Part shown: one piece after another, positions 51,799-60,421 of the stretch
How positions within the stretch are numbered: the stretch's first letter is position 1
How the letters are laid out: each line of letters begins with the position of its first letter
Origin: Flavobacterium sp.
GTDB taxonomy: Bacteria > Bacteroidota > Bacteroidia > Flavobacteriales > Flavobacteriaceae
Reading direction: 5' to 3'
Length of the DNA: 64,000 nt
Assembly: GCF_027531705.1 (NCBI RefSeq)
Contig: NZ_JAPZSP010000005.1
Span: forward strand, 25,187-89,186
Notes under the pieces: model-generated
Told to the model about the DNA's origin: nothing
Seen by the model: the letters and a program-made list of their open reading frames with translations, nothing else
Databases searched by the model: none
Translations under genes and position numbers: made by a program

Positions 51799-51820
51799 TA
51801 ACCAAAAAATTAGAAATAAA

Positions 51821-52051
51821 ATGGAAAGACATGATTTGCTCCACGAGTTTCCTGAATACCAGGAAAAACTAGATCTACTAAAAGAAAATGATACACATTT
51901 TAAAGATCTTTTTGATGAATACCACAAAGTAGAAAACGAAGTGCACCGTATCAACATAGGCGAACAAGTAGCTATAGACGAGTACACACACGAACTAAAA
52001 GCAAAATTACTACACCTAAAAGATGAAATTTATGCTATCCTAAACAAGTAG
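51821..52051 (+). CDS. DUF465 (YdcH-like) small coiled-coil protein
   Basis: A 76-residue charged helical protein: HDLLHEFPEYQEKLDLLKEN, HFKDLFDEYHKVENEVHRIN, then a second helix ending LKDEIYAILNK. This is the DUF465 pattern, a two-helix hairpin found in many bacteria with no defined function. It starts 22 nt after the safE-like stop and ends the oxidase locus. Confidence 0.85.
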   Translation: MERHDLLHEFPEYQEKLDLLKENDTHFKDLFDEYHKVENEVHRINIGEQVAIDEYTHELKAKLLHLKDEIYAILNK

Positions 52052-52061
52052 TACTACAACT

Positions 52062-52103
52062 AAAAAACCGCTTCAAGAGTTATTTTTTGAAGCGTTTTTT
52101 TTT
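52062..52103 (+). terminator. Rho-independent terminator of the oxidase locus
   Basis: The arms around 52069-52075 and 52089-52094 (CGCTTCA with TGAAGCG) extend into A and T runs (AAAAAACCGCTTCA to TGAAGCGTTTTTTTTT). It is 10 nt after the DUF465 stop. Confidence 0.8.
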
Positions 52104-52136
52104 GTAAACCTATTTCAGGAATTGTCAATACGATAT

Positions 52137-52173
52137 AAAACCCAAAACGCTCTTTGTATTGGCGTTTTGGGTT
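52137..52173 (-). terminator. Second hairpin, probable terminator of the gene at 52216-52761
   Basis: AACCCAAAACGC (52139-52150) pairs perfectly with GCGTTTTGGGTT (52162-52173). It lies 43 nt past the stop of the minus-strand gene. Read on that strand it is followed by TTTTAT. Confidence 0.6.
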
Positions 52174-52215
52174 GTTGAGTTGGGTTTTGGTTTATATTTT
52201 TCGTCTCCCAAATCC

Positions 52216-52761
52216 TTAGCAACCGTCATTTTTGAACTCACGTTTAAAAAGTATTTTTTTATCATGTGCAATGTAATCGCCCGATACAATCAAATAGGGA
52301 TGATTGTTTGAAAAGCTTGCGTTGCGACTTCTTACAATTATTTTGTCGTTCACTTTCAAGCTACTTAATTGCTGAAAATCCTTAGGAGTAAATTGCATCA
52401 TGTAATCTTGGCCTTCAATCCTAACTATAAGCCATTTTGGACCAGATGCATTCGCGTTTTCGCGCTGAAAAGTAACAGAAGTTACCACGGCTTCCATATC
52501 GGAGAAAGCCTTTATGTATCTCTTTATGTTAACATAACTAGCATAGACTTTCTTGCCTTCTGCCGAAGTTTGCCATTCTTTGTACTTTATACCATCAGGA
52601 GAAGCTTCCCATTTTTTCCTTTCATCAACGTAGGTTTTCTTGTTTGCAACAGCCAATACCTTTTGGGATGGTTTGGTTTCCTTTTTAATTTCACGATTAG
52701 CAAATACTAGTCCGCTTACTACAACTAATAATAAGATCAGAACATAAATGGTTTTTTTCAT
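52216..52761 (-). CDS. Exported or membrane-anchored hypothetical protein
   Basis: A 181-residue protein starting MKKTIYVLILLLVVVSGLVF, which is either a signal peptide or a single membrane anchor. Residues 45-75 have a tandem-like pattern (WEASPDGIKYKEWQTSAEGKKVYAS). Residues 80-181 look like a beta-rich OB- or SH3-like domain (MEAVVTSVTFQRENANASGP, LKVNDKIIVRSRNASFSNNH). I do not recognise the family. It is an isolated gene between two hairpins and an untranscribed gap. Confidence 0.65.
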   Translation of the reverse strand: MKKTIYVLILLLVVVSGLVFANREIKKETKPSQKVLAVANKKTYVDERKKWEASPDGIKYKEWQTSAEGKKVYASYVNIKRYIKAFSDMEAVVTSVTFQRENANASGPKWLIVRIEGQDYMMQFTPKDFQQLSSLKVNDKIIVRSRNASFSNNHPYLIVSGDYIAHDKKILFKREFKNDGC

Positions 52762-53111
52762 AAGTTTCCTTTTTTTTAAATTGGTTCTGCGAAACTAAGT
52801 GCTATTTTTAGAACTAAGCGATTTGGATTGTAAATAAAAATGTAAATTTTGTAAAAAAAGCGTAAATAGTATTTAAGTTGGGCGTCAGTTTGTTGGAACA
52901 ATGACAAAATTAACAATTTAAAAACTCTAAATTATTTTTTTAATAAATACTTCTGAAACTATACTTCTGAAGTTAAATCTTTGCTCATAAAAATTTAGAA
53001 TTATAGCAACTGAAAAAGAAAAAAAACCGAACGCTAAACAGCTTTTTCTAGCAATGGTTAGACAAAAGCAAAGTTTTCAAAAGCAACTATTTTTCAAAAA
53101 ATAAAAATTCC
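52762..53111. other. Gene-free AT-rich gap of about 350 bases
   Basis: No frame longer than a few dozen codons with coding character, no tRNA and no palindrome of note were found here. It contains the divergent leader of the exported protein gene (52761) and the region upstream of the aminotransferase promoter. Confidence 0.6.
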
Positions 53112-53119
53112 TATCTTTG
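53112..53119 (+). promoter_or_regulatory. -7 promoter box TATCTTTG for the class V aminotransferase
   Basis: TATCTTTG matches TAnnTTTG and ends 20 nt before the ATG at 53140. No TTTG is seen at the expected -33 distance. Confidence 0.55.
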
Positions 53120-53139
53120 AGCATAATTTTAGATACAAC

Positions 53140-54627
53140 ATGACACTAACCGAAACCACCACCGAATTAGAGCTTTATTTTCAAAAGTTTAGAAAAAATA
53201 TTATTGGTATTGACCAAGAATTTGATTCGCCTTTTGGAAAACAAAAAATAATCTACACCGATTGGACAGCAAGCGGCAGGTTGTATCGCCCAATTGAAGA
53301 AAAACTAATGAACGAGTTTGGTGCTTTTGTTGCTAACACGCACACCGAAACGACTGTTTCTGGAACTGCAATGACAATGGCGTATCACGAAGCCAAACAC
53401 ATTATAAAACACCATGTAAACGCCAACGATGATGATGTTCTAATAAACACAGGAACCGGAATGACAGGCGTTGTAAACAAATTTCAACGTATTTTGGGAT
53501 TAAAACTTCCCGAAAATATGCGCGAGTTTATCAACTTGCCAAAAGAACTAAAACCTATCGTTTTTATTTCGCACATGGAACATCATTCTAATCAAACATC
53601 ATGGCTAGAAACAATTGCCGATGTAGAAGTAATTCCGGCCAACGAAAACGGTTTGTTTTGTTTAGAAGAATTCAAAAAAGTGTTGGATAAATACAAAGAT
53701 AGAAGTTTCAAAATTGCCTCTATAACTTCTTGCTCCAACGTAACCGGAATTAGAACACCCTATCATGAAGTTGCCAAAATTATGCATCAAAATAATGGTG
53801 TCTGTTTTGTAGATTTTGCGTGTTCTGGTCCTTACGTAAACATCGATATGCATCCAGAAGATAAAGAAAGTTACTTAGATGCGATTTTCTTTTCGCCACA
53901 TAAGTTTTTGGGCGGACCAGGAACTTCGGGCGTTTTGGTTTTTAATAAAAATTTGTACAAAAACAATGTTCCCGATTGTCCAGGAGGCGGAACTGTAAGT
54001 TGGACAAATCCGTGGGGCGAACACAAATACATCGACAATATTGAAGATAGAGAAGATGGTGGAACGCCAGGTTTTTTGCAAGTTATAAAAACCGCTTTGG
54101 CGATTCAGCTAAAAGAAGAAATGGGCGTAAACAACATTTTAGCCCGTGAACACGAAATTGTTGATTACGTTTTTGAACAATTAGGAAATGTGGAAGGTTT
54201 GAACATTTTGGCAAATGAACATCAAGATAGGCTAGGAGTGATTTCGTTTTATATCGACAATTTGCACTACAATTTAGGCGTAAAATTGCTGAACGATAAA
54301 TTCGGAATTCAAACGCGTGGTGGTTGCAGTTGCGCTGGAACATACGGACATTATTTGCTTCATGTTGACCAAGAAACTTCACACGATTTGGTTTGTCAAA
54401 TAGCTTCTGGAGATTTGATAAGAAAACCAGGCTGGATTAGAATGTCAATTCACCCAACTACAACTTCAAGCGAAATTAAGTTTGTGTGCGATAGTATAAA
54501 ATCGTTAGCAGAAAAACACAAAACTTGGGAAAACGAATATAATTACAATCCGTCCAACAACGAGTTTACACACAAAGACGCCACCAATTACGAGAAAGAA
54601 TTAGTATCCAATTGGTTTAGAAAATAA
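53140..54627 (+). CDS. Class V aminotransferase (cysteine desulfurase-like), function unknown
   Basis: A 495-residue PLP enzyme of fold type I. YTDWTASGRLYRPIEEKLMN and ANTHTETTVSGTAMT are the N-terminal signature; SCSNVTGIRTPYHEVAKI and VDFACSGPYVNI give the PLP phosphate and Asp motifs; the Schiff-base Lys is K255 in SPHKFLGGPGTSGVL; GGCSCAGTYGHYLL near residue 393 resembles the Cys loop of SufS/Csd proteins. Relatives include NifS-like enzymes without a partner. It is neither IscS- nor SufS-like in its neighbours, so no sulfur role is shown. A repeat region follows. Confidence 0.8.
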   Translation: MTLTETTTELELYFQKFRKNIIGIDQEFDSPFGKQKIIYTDWTASGRLYRPIEEKLMNEFGAFVANTHTETTVSGTAMTMAYHEAKHIIKHHVNANDDDVLINTGTGMTGVVNKFQRILGLKLPENMREFINLPKELKPIVFISHMEHHSNQTSWLETIADVEVIPANENGLFCLEEFKKVLDKYKDRSFKIASITSCSNVTGIRTPYHEVAKIMHQNNGVCFVDFACSGPYVNIDMHPEDKESYLDAIFFSPHKFLGGPGTSGVLVFNKNLYKNNVPDCPGGGTVSWTNPWGEHKYIDNIEDREDGGTPGFLQVIKTALAIQLKEEMGVNNILAREHEIVDYVFEQLGNVEGLNILANEHQDRLGVISFYIDNLHYNLGVKLLNDKFGIQTRGGCSCAGTYGHYLLHVDQETSHDLVCQIASGDLIRKPGWIRMSIHPTTTSSEIKFVCDSIKSLAEKHKTWENEYNYNPSNNEFTHKDATNYEKELVSNWFRK

Positions 54628-54636
54628 ATTGATTCT

Positions 54637-55105
54637 ACACGAATTACACAAATTAACACTAAACAAAATGTGAAAAAAATTACACAAAGATTCGTGAAAT
54701 TTCAAGTGAAAATAATTTGTGCAAATTTGTGTAATTTGTGTTGGATTTACTTCTATAATTTGTGTTGAAGTTACTTCAAGTAGATTTTAAAATTTGTGAA
54801 ATTTCAAGTAAAAAGAATTCGTGCAAATTAGTGAAATTTGTGTCACTTTTACTTAGTTTGCATTCAAACAATCAGAGAAAAATTCGTGAAACTTAAAGCA
54901 AGCAAAATCTGTGCAAATTTGTGTAATTTGTGTTGAAGTTACTTCAAGTAGATTTTTAAAATTTGTGAAATTTCAAGTAAAAACAATTCGTGAAAATTAG
55001 TGAAATTTGTGTTGAAATTATTTCTATTAAATTCACAATCAAAGAAAAATTCGTGAAATTTAAAGCAAAAACTATTCGTGCAAATTCGTGAAATTTGTGT
55101 CTTTC
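54637..55105. repeat. Large AATTCGTG/ACACAAATT word array, 2.5 units
   Basis: The whole gap of 477 bases between the aminotransferase and the acyltransferase is built from a few related words (AATTCGTGAAAT, GTGCAAATTTGTG, AATTTGTGTTGAAGTTAC, TTTCAAGTA). A block at 54757-54843 is repeated with few differences at 54925-55012, an offset of 168; a third partial unit runs from 55048 to 55101. The left end ACACGAATTACACAAATT is the inverse of the right-end words, as in the elements at 3.1 and 6.0 kb. There is no coding frame. Confidence 0.8.
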
Positions 55106-55986
55106 TACTGAAAATGTTCGCGCTTATGTTTCCAACGTTTGTGCGTCCATAAATATAAACTTGGGTTTTCGTAGATTTGTTGTTCTACTTTTCGCATAAA
55201 AGCTTCCGAAATTTTATAATCAGGAACCGAGTTTATATCGTCGGACATTAGTTCTAAAGTTGCTTCGTAATGACCTCTTTTTACTTTAGTTGTTTTTAGG
55301 AAAACTACATTCATATCAAATCGTTTTGCCAAAACTTCGGCACCAATATGAATAGGTGTTTCAATTCCCAAAAAAGAATCCCAATGAAGATTATGTGATG
55401 CTCTTGGTGTTTGATCGCTTGCAAATCCGTACAATCCTAAAACGCCATTTTTACTATTTTCTTCAATGCAAGTTTTGGTTTCTTTGGTCGTAATCAAATA
55501 AGCTTTGAAACGCGAACGAATGTCTTTTACAAGTTTATCAAAATAAGGATTCGCAATTTTTTTGTAAATACCATAACCTTTAAAAGTGATATGATGATTT
55601 AATGACACAGCCCATTCATAACTAGCATAATGCGCGCATAAAAGAGCAATGCTTTTCCCTTTTTTTTCAAATTCGAGATACGATTCTAAATTTATAATTT
55701 TATAACGTTTATCTATTTGCTTTCTCGAAATAGTCATCGTTTTTGCCATTTCAAGAAACATATCGCATAAATGCTTGAACGAATCTTTTTCTATTTGCAA
55801 TCTTTCAGCTTCGGTTTTATCAGGAAAAGCTAATTTTAAATTTTCTCGAACTGTTTTTTTGCGGTAGCCAATTACATAATAGACAACGAAATAGACTATA
55901 TCAGAAACAAAATATAATACTCGAAAAGGCAGCATCGAAACGCACCAAAGTATAGGATATATAAGAAGATAGACTAAAAACTGCAT
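55105..55986 (-). CDS. Lysophospholipid/lipid A acyltransferase family protein (LpxL/HtrB-like)
   Basis: A 293-residue inner-membrane acyltransferase with an N-terminal hydrophobic helix (FLVYLLIYPILWCVSMLPFR). The catalytic HX4E motif lies in LLCAHYASYEWAVSLN, followed by FASDQTPRASHNLHWDSFLG and the GAEVLAKRFDMNVVFLKT block. It probably adds a secondary acyl chain to lipid A. The ATG at 55986 is preferred to the TTG just upstream. Confidence 0.88.
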   Translation of the reverse strand: MQFLVYLLIYPILWCVSMLPFRVLYFVSDIVYFVVYYVIGYRKKTVRENLKLAFPDKTEAERLQIEKDSFKHLCDMFLEMAKTMTISRKQIDKRYKIINLESYLEFEKKGKSIALLCAHYASYEWAVSLNHHITFKGYGIYKKIANPYFDKLVKDIRSRFKAYLITTKETKTCIEENSKNGVLGLYGFASDQTPRASHNLHWDSFLGIETPIHIGAEVLAKRFDMNVVFLKTTKVKRGHYEATLELMSDDINSVPDYKISEAFMRKVEQQIYENPSLYLWTHKRWKHKREHFQ

Positions 55987-56095
55987 CAATTATTTTTTAC
56001 AAATATAAGGCAAAAGTTAATTTGACTATCTATTTTAACAAAAGCTAAAGAAACTATTTCTATTTTTACCAAACTAAATTTTACCAATTTAATTT

Positions 56096-56737
56096 ATGAC
56101 AGCAGTACTTATTTTTATTATCGCAGCCAACGTTATAGTGAGTTTCAAAGGATTTGATGACATTCATTTTTTTAGAAAATACGAATTCCACATCGGAAGC
56201 ATTCGCGCTGGCGAACAACTTCGTATGATAACTTCTGCCTTTCTTCATGCCGATATTGCGCATTTGGCATTTAATATGCTAACATTGTACTTTTTTGCGC
56301 CAACTGTTATAAGTTATTTAGGAAACGCCAATTTTCTGCTAGTGTATTTCGGAAGCCTACTTTTTGGAAGTTTACTAACGTTATTAATGCACAAAAACGA
56401 TTACAGTTACCGAGCCATAGGCGCTTCTGGAGCTGTAACAGGCGTTTTGTATTCGGCAATTTTGTTTCAGCCAGATATGAGTTTATATATGTTCTTTATT
56501 CCAATTCCCATTCCAGCCTACATTTTCGGAATAGGTTATTTACTCTATTCTATTTACGGAATGAAAGCCAAGAACGATAACATTGGTCACACAGCGCATT
56601 TTGGAGGTGCAATCGGCGGTTATTTGATAACATTGATAAAAGAACCACACATGTTTACCGATAATACACAAATGGTGCTTCTTTTGGCAATTCCAATTGT
56701 AATTTTATTTGTAATGACCAAACTCGGAAAATTATAA
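56096..56737 (+). CDS. Rhomboid-family intramembrane serine protease
   Basis: A 213-residue membrane protein with six hydrophobic helices. HADIAHLAFNMLTLYFF gives the conserved HxxxN region, the nucleophile Ser is in GASGAVTG near residue 108, and the catalytic His in HTAHFGGAIGGYL near 167. It cleaves membrane proteins inside the lipid bilayer; the substrate is unknown. Spacing of motifs and length are typical. Confidence 0.9.
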   Translation: MTAVLIFIIAANVIVSFKGFDDIHFFRKYEFHIGSIRAGEQLRMITSAFLHADIAHLAFNMLTLYFFAPTVISYLGNANFLLVYFGSLLFGSLLTLLMHKNDYSYRAIGASGAVTGVLYSAILFQPDMSLYMFFIPIPIPAYIFGIGYLLYSIYGMKAKNDNIGHTAHFGGAIGGYLITLIKEPHMFTDNTQMVLLLAIPIVILFVMTKLGKL

Positions 56738-56749
56738 TTTTTATTTTTT

Positions 56750-56843
56750 GGGCGTTTCCCTTCGGGTCGGGCTATACATTCCAAATCTTTACTTTTTTAA
56801 AGAAAAAAAGTAAAGGATTTCCATTTCTATCCCTAACGCAGTC
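56750..56843. repeat. Long hairpin element with GGGCGTTTCCCTTCGGG end
   Basis: The left end reads GGGCGTTTCCCTTCGGGTCG; the right end reads CTATCCCTAACGCAGTC. The core is a hairpin CTTTACTTTTTT (56787-56798) with AAAAAAGTAAAG (56804-56815). Beyond it both sides carry partly paired words (CCAAAT, ATTTCC; CTATA, CTATC). It is close in plan to the elements at 18783-18864 and 59491-59588. Confidence 0.72.
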
Positions 56844-56903
56844 TGTAGTTAAAAATTTGGCACACATTTTGAAATCACGAATACAAACTAAAACAAATTT
56901 ATT

Positions 56904-57596
56904 ATGAAAAAATCAATTCTAATTCTAATCACATTTTTTACAATTATGATGGACGCACAAGAGTACAAACCGCAAATTCCACAAGTGACAGTTTCAGGCG
57001 AAGGAAAAATAAAAGTTACACCAGACCAAGCTTTGTTAACAGTTTCAATAGAAACCAAAGGCACAAAAGCTGCTGATGTAAAAAAAGAAAATGACATCGC
57101 TGTCGAAAAAGTGTTGCAATTTGTAAAAAGAATGAAATTGCCAAAAGAAGATGTACTTACACAACGAGTGAATTTATACCCAAATTACGATTACGAAAAA
57201 AAGAAACATAATTATTTAGCCAATCAAACAATCGTAATTCTATTAAAAGACTTATCAAAATACGATGAATTATCAGAAGGGTTAATAGATAATGGCGTAA
57301 ACAGAATTGAAAATGTAGAATTCAAATCATCTAAATTAGAACAACTACAATCAGATGCTCGTAAAGCAGCCATGAAAGATGCTAAACAAAAAGCCGAAGA
57401 TTACGTTTCTGTTTTAAATCAAAAAATTGGAAAAGCACTTTTAATCAATGATAATTCTCAAGCTTACTATCCGCAACCTATATACAAAGGAGCAATGATG
57501 GCAATGGCAGATGGATCAGAAGCACCAAGAGAAACATTAGCAATTGGTGAAATTGAAGTTATTGCCAATGTAACAGTAAGTTTTCTGTTGGATTAA
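56904..57596 (+). CDS. SIMPL-domain (DUF541) exported protein
   Basis: A 230-residue protein with a signal peptide (KKSILILITFFTIMMDAQ) and a SIMPL domain: QVTVSGEGKIKVTPDQALLT, VETKGTKAADVKKEND and VNLYPNYDYEKKKHNYLA. DUF541 proteins are periplasmic or outer-membrane linked and include the E. coli oxidative-stress protein YggE. Function here is uncharacterised. A terminator follows at 57626. Confidence 0.85.
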   Translation: MKKSILILITFFTIMMDAQEYKPQIPQVTVSGEGKIKVTPDQALLTVSIETKGTKAADVKKENDIAVEKVLQFVKRMKLPKEDVLTQRVNLYPNYDYEKKKHNYLANQTIVILLKDLSKYDELSEGLIDNGVNRIENVEFKSSKLEQLQSDARKAAMKDAKQKAEDYVSVLNQKIGKALLINDNSQAYYPQPIYKGAMMAMADGSEAPRETLAIGEIEVIANVTVSFLLD

Positions 57597-57602
57597 GAAG
57601 TT

Positions 57603-57630
57603 AGAATAAAGAAAAGAGAATAAAGAAAAG
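57603..57630. repeat. Two perfect 14-base tandem copies after the SIMPL gene
   Basis: AGAATAAAGAAAAG at 57603-57616 is repeated exactly at 57617-57630, immediately before the terminator stem. Confidence 0.72.
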
Positions 57631-57662
57631 AGAAAATTCGCAATGAGTTTTCTCTTTTTTTA
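57626..57662 (+). terminator. Rho-independent terminator after the SIMPL gene
   Basis: AAAAGAGAAAA (57626-57636) pairs perfectly with TTTTCTCTTTT (57648-57658) around an 11-base loop and is followed by T residues. Confidence 0.75.
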
Positions 57663-57712
57663 TAATAATTACCAAACTTATATGACCTTAAATGCCTTAT
57701 ATGGTAAACAAA

Positions 57713-57949
57713 TCAGTCTTTCTTATTTGGAACAGGATCATAACCCGATTTTCCCCATGGATGACAACTCAGTATTCGTTTCACACCAAGATAAGTTCCG
57801 TAAAATAATCCATGAATTTTCAAGGCATCCACAAAATAGTGCGAACAAGTTGGCTCAAAACGACAAGCAGCTGGCGTAAATGGCGAAATGGCACCTTGAT
57901 AAAAGCGAATAAGAACAAGTAAAGGAAAAATAAGAATTTTTTTCAACAT
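57713..57949 (-). CDS. yidD: Membrane protein insertion efficiency factor YidD
   Basis: A 78-residue protein with the complete YidD signature: [35 protein letters not shown] and [17 protein letters not shown]. It assists YidC-mediated insertion of inner-membrane proteins. It is the last gene of a same-strand run, 44 nt after cysS. The usual rpmH-rnpA-yidC neighbours are absent here. Confidence 0.93.
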   Translation of the reverse strand: MLKKILIFPLLVLIRFYQGAISPFTPAACRFEPTCSHYFVDALKIHGLFYGTYLGVKRILSCHPWGKSGYDPVPNKKD

Positions 57950-57993
57950 AGTTACAATCTTAATTCTGCCTTCTGAAATCTGTTTTTTGAAAA

Positions 57994-59478
57994 CTAAACC
58001 ATACTAAACTCAGTACCGTCTTTGCCATCTTTCAACTGAATACCAAGCGCTAATAACTGATCTCTAATTTGGTCAGACATAGCAAAATCTTTGTTGGCTC
58101 TGGCAGTATTTCGCATTTCAATAAGCAATTCAACCAAACCAGTAACTTTTTCCAAATTGCCTTCAGAGCTAGTTTCGCTTGCTAATCCTAAAACATCAAA
58201 AACAAATGCTTTTATCGTTTTAGAAAAATCTTCCAAATCAGTAGCAGTAAGTGTTACTGAATTCTCTTTCAACAAATTCACAAAACGAACACCTTCAAAT
58301 AAATTTGCAATTAAAATTGGCGTGTTTAAATCGTCATTCATTGCTTCATAGCAAGAATTTTTCCATGCGGCAACATTCAAAGTAGAAATTGTCGAAGCTT
58401 TTATCGAATCTAATTGTTTGATAGCTTCAACCAATCGGTTATATCCTTTTTCGGCAGCAATCATGGCCTCGTTAGAAATATCTAAAACACTTCTGTAATG
58501 CGCTTGCATAAAGCAAAAACGAACCACGCTTGACTGGAATTTCTTTTCAAAAAAATCATTATCGCCATTTACTAATTGCATTGGCAAAATATAATTTCCT
58601 GTCGATTTACTCATACGCAAACCATTCATGGTAAGCATGTTGGTGTGCATCCAATAATTTACTGGAGTTATATCGTTACAAGCTTTTCCTTGAGCCACTT
58701 CACACTCATGATGCGGGAATTTCAAATCCATTCCGCCACCGTGAATATCAAATCTTTCACCCAAATATTTCGTACTCATTGCAGTACATTCCAAATGCCA
58801 ACCAGGAAAACCTTCACCCCAAGGCGAATTCCAACGCATGATATGTGCTGGCGACGCATTTTTCCACAAAGCAAAATCTTGCGGGTTTTTCTTTTCATTT
58901 TGTCCGTCCAAATCTCTTGTATTGGCAAACAATTCTTCTATATTTCGATTACTTAATTCACCATAATTCAAGCCCTTTTTGTTGTATTCAAAAACATCAA
59001 AATAAACCGAACCATTGCTTTCATAAGCAAAACCTTTTTCTATTAATTTCTCAATCAATTCAATTTGCTCAATAATATGACCCGTTGCAGTTGGCTCAAT
59101 AGTTGGTGGCAACAAATTGTAAACTTCCAAAACCCTATGAAAATCAACCGTATATTTCTGAACGACTTCCATTGGTTCTAGTTTTTCCAGACGTGTTTGC
59201 TTCACAAAACGGTCATTGTCAACATTTCCATCATCGGTCAAATGCCCAGCATCGGTAATATTTCGAACATAACGAACTTTGTATCCCAAATGAAGTAAAT
59301 ATCGATACACCATGTCAAAACTCATAAAAGTTCGTACATTTCCTAGGTGAACATTGCTATAAACCGTTGGTCCACATACATACATGCCAATATTTCCATC
59401 ATTTAATGGCACAAAAACTTCCTTTTCGCCCGAAAGCGTGTTGTATATTTTTAAACTATTGGTTGTATATAACTGCAT
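57994..59478 (-). CDS. cysS: Cysteinyl-tRNA synthetase
   Basis: A 494-residue class Ia synthetase charging tRNA-Cys. The N-terminal motif is [20 protein letters not shown] (Cys zinc ligand and the HLGN form of HIGH), zinc ligands continue in [14 protein letters not shown] and [10 protein letters not shown], and [10 protein letters not shown] is the KMSKS loop. The DALR-like C-terminal domain ends at about 490. Length is standard. Confidence 0.96.
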   Translation of the reverse strand: MQLYTTNSLKIYNTLSGEKEVFVPLNDGNIGMYVCGPTVYSNVHLGNVRTFMSFDMVYRYLLHLGYKVRYVRNITDAGHLTDDGNVDNDRFVKQTRLEKLEPMEVVQKYTVDFHRVLEVYNLLPPTIEPTATGHIIEQIELIEKLIEKGFAYESNGSVYFDVFEYNKKGLNYGELSNRNIEELFANTRDLDGQNEKKNPQDFALWKNASPAHIMRWNSPWGEGFPGWHLECTAMSTKYLGERFDIHGGGMDLKFPHHECEVAQGKACNDITPVNYWMHTNMLTMNGLRMSKSTGNYILPMQLVNGDNDFFEKKFQSSVVRFCFMQAHYRSVLDISNEAMIAAEKGYNRLVEAIKQLDSIKASTISTLNVAAWKNSCYEAMNDDLNTPILIANLFEGVRFVNLLKENSVTLTATDLEDFSKTIKAFVFDVLGLASETSSEGNLEKVTGLVELLIEMRNTARANKDFAMSDQIRDQLLALGIQLKDGKDGTEFSMV

Positions 59479-59490
59479 TTTTTATTTTTT

Positions 59491-59588
59491 AGGAGCTAAT
59501 CCCGCTATTCGTTCCAATCTTTTCTTTTTTATACTTCGACTGCGCTCAGCATGAAAAAGAAAAGGATTTCCACTGCTATCGGGGCTAG
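59491..59588. repeat. Long hairpin element including the TTCGACTGCGCTCAG word
   Basis: The left end (GGAGCTAATCCCGCTATTCG) is an imperfect inverse copy of the right end (CACTGCTATCGGGGCTAG), and the inner arms CTTTTC and GAAAAG pair. The loop region carries CTTCGACTGCGCTCAG (59534-59549), the same word as at 2266-2289. It lies between folE and cysS in the same transcription unit. Confidence 0.74.
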
Positions 59589-59603
59589 TTAATCAACTTT
59601 ATC

Positions 59604-60275
59604 TTAAAATTTTGTATCGAACTTAATGTAATCCAAAAATTCTCTTTTGGTATTCTCATCTTTAAATTTTCCTCCAAATTCAGAGGTAACCGTGCTACTT
59701 TCAATATCTTTTATTCCTCTTGAATTCACACACAAATGTTTTGCATCAATTATACAAGCAACATCATCCGTTCCAAGCACCTTTTGCATTTCTTGTACAA
59801 TTTGCATAGTCAATCTTTCTTGCACTTGAGGTCTTTTGGCAAAATACTCTACAATTCTATTCATTTTAGAAAGTCCAATCACTTTTCCATTCGAAATATA
59901 AGCAACATGTGCTCTACCAATAATAGGAAGCAAATGATGCTCGCAGGTTGAGTAAAGTGTTATGTTTTTTTCAACCAACATTTCACCATACTTATAGTTG
60001 TTATCAAATGTAGAAGAGCTCGGTTTTTTGGTTGGATTCAATCCACCAAAAAGTTCTTTCACAAACATTTTTGCTACTCTATTTGGAGTTCCTTTTATGC
60101 TGTCATCTTCCAAATCCATGCCAAGTGTTTGCAGAATACTCTCAACATCTTTTTTGATAAGTTCAATTTTTTGCTCATCAGAAATGTCAAATGCGTCCTT
60201 TCTTACAGGATTTTGTGCAGAAGTTGCTATGTGATTTTCGCCTATTTCATCATTATAATCTGATGTAATACTCAT
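59604..60275 (-). CDS. folE: GTP cyclohydrolase I
   Basis: A 223-residue enzyme that makes dihydroneopterin triphosphate from GTP for folate. GTPNRVAKMFVKELFGGL, FYSTCEHHLLPIIGRAHVAY (zinc Cys and His), IGLSKMNRIVEYFAKRPQVQ and DVACIIDAKHLCVNSRGIKD are the hallmark motifs. The 40-residue N-terminal extension is common in this phylum. folE-cysS-yidD are all read from this strand with gaps of 125 and 44 nt and may form one operon. Confidence 0.96.
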   Translation of the reverse strand: MSITSDYNDEIGENHIATSAQNPVRKDAFDISDEQKIELIKKDVESILQTLGMDLEDDSIKGTPNRVAKMFVKELFGGLNPTKKPSSSTFDNNYKYGEMLVEKNITLYSTCEHHLLPIIGRAHVAYISNGKVIGLSKMNRIVEYFAKRPQVQERLTMQIVQEMQKVLGTDDVACIIDAKHLCVNSRGIKDIESSTVTSEFGGKFKDENTKREFLDYIKFDTKF

Positions 60276-60421
60276 GTGCTTCTAATTTTAAAAATGAACT
60301 GCAAAGGTAAATAATTAATAGTTTATTTATTTCTGATAAATTGAATATTTAAAAAAAAATAATTTTAAGATAATTATTTGTGAATTTTATGTAAATTTCG
60401 CTCCTCAAAAAAACTATACCA

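Noticed and set aside
52901..52920. TGACAAAATTAA as a fourth Fnr-like site upstream of the class V aminotransferase
   Set aside because: The second half does not match ATCA/GTCA and no -7 box occurs 39 nt downstream.
54637..55105. A CRISPR array
   Set aside because: The units differ in length, the words merge into each other without unique spacers, and there are no cas genes in the window.
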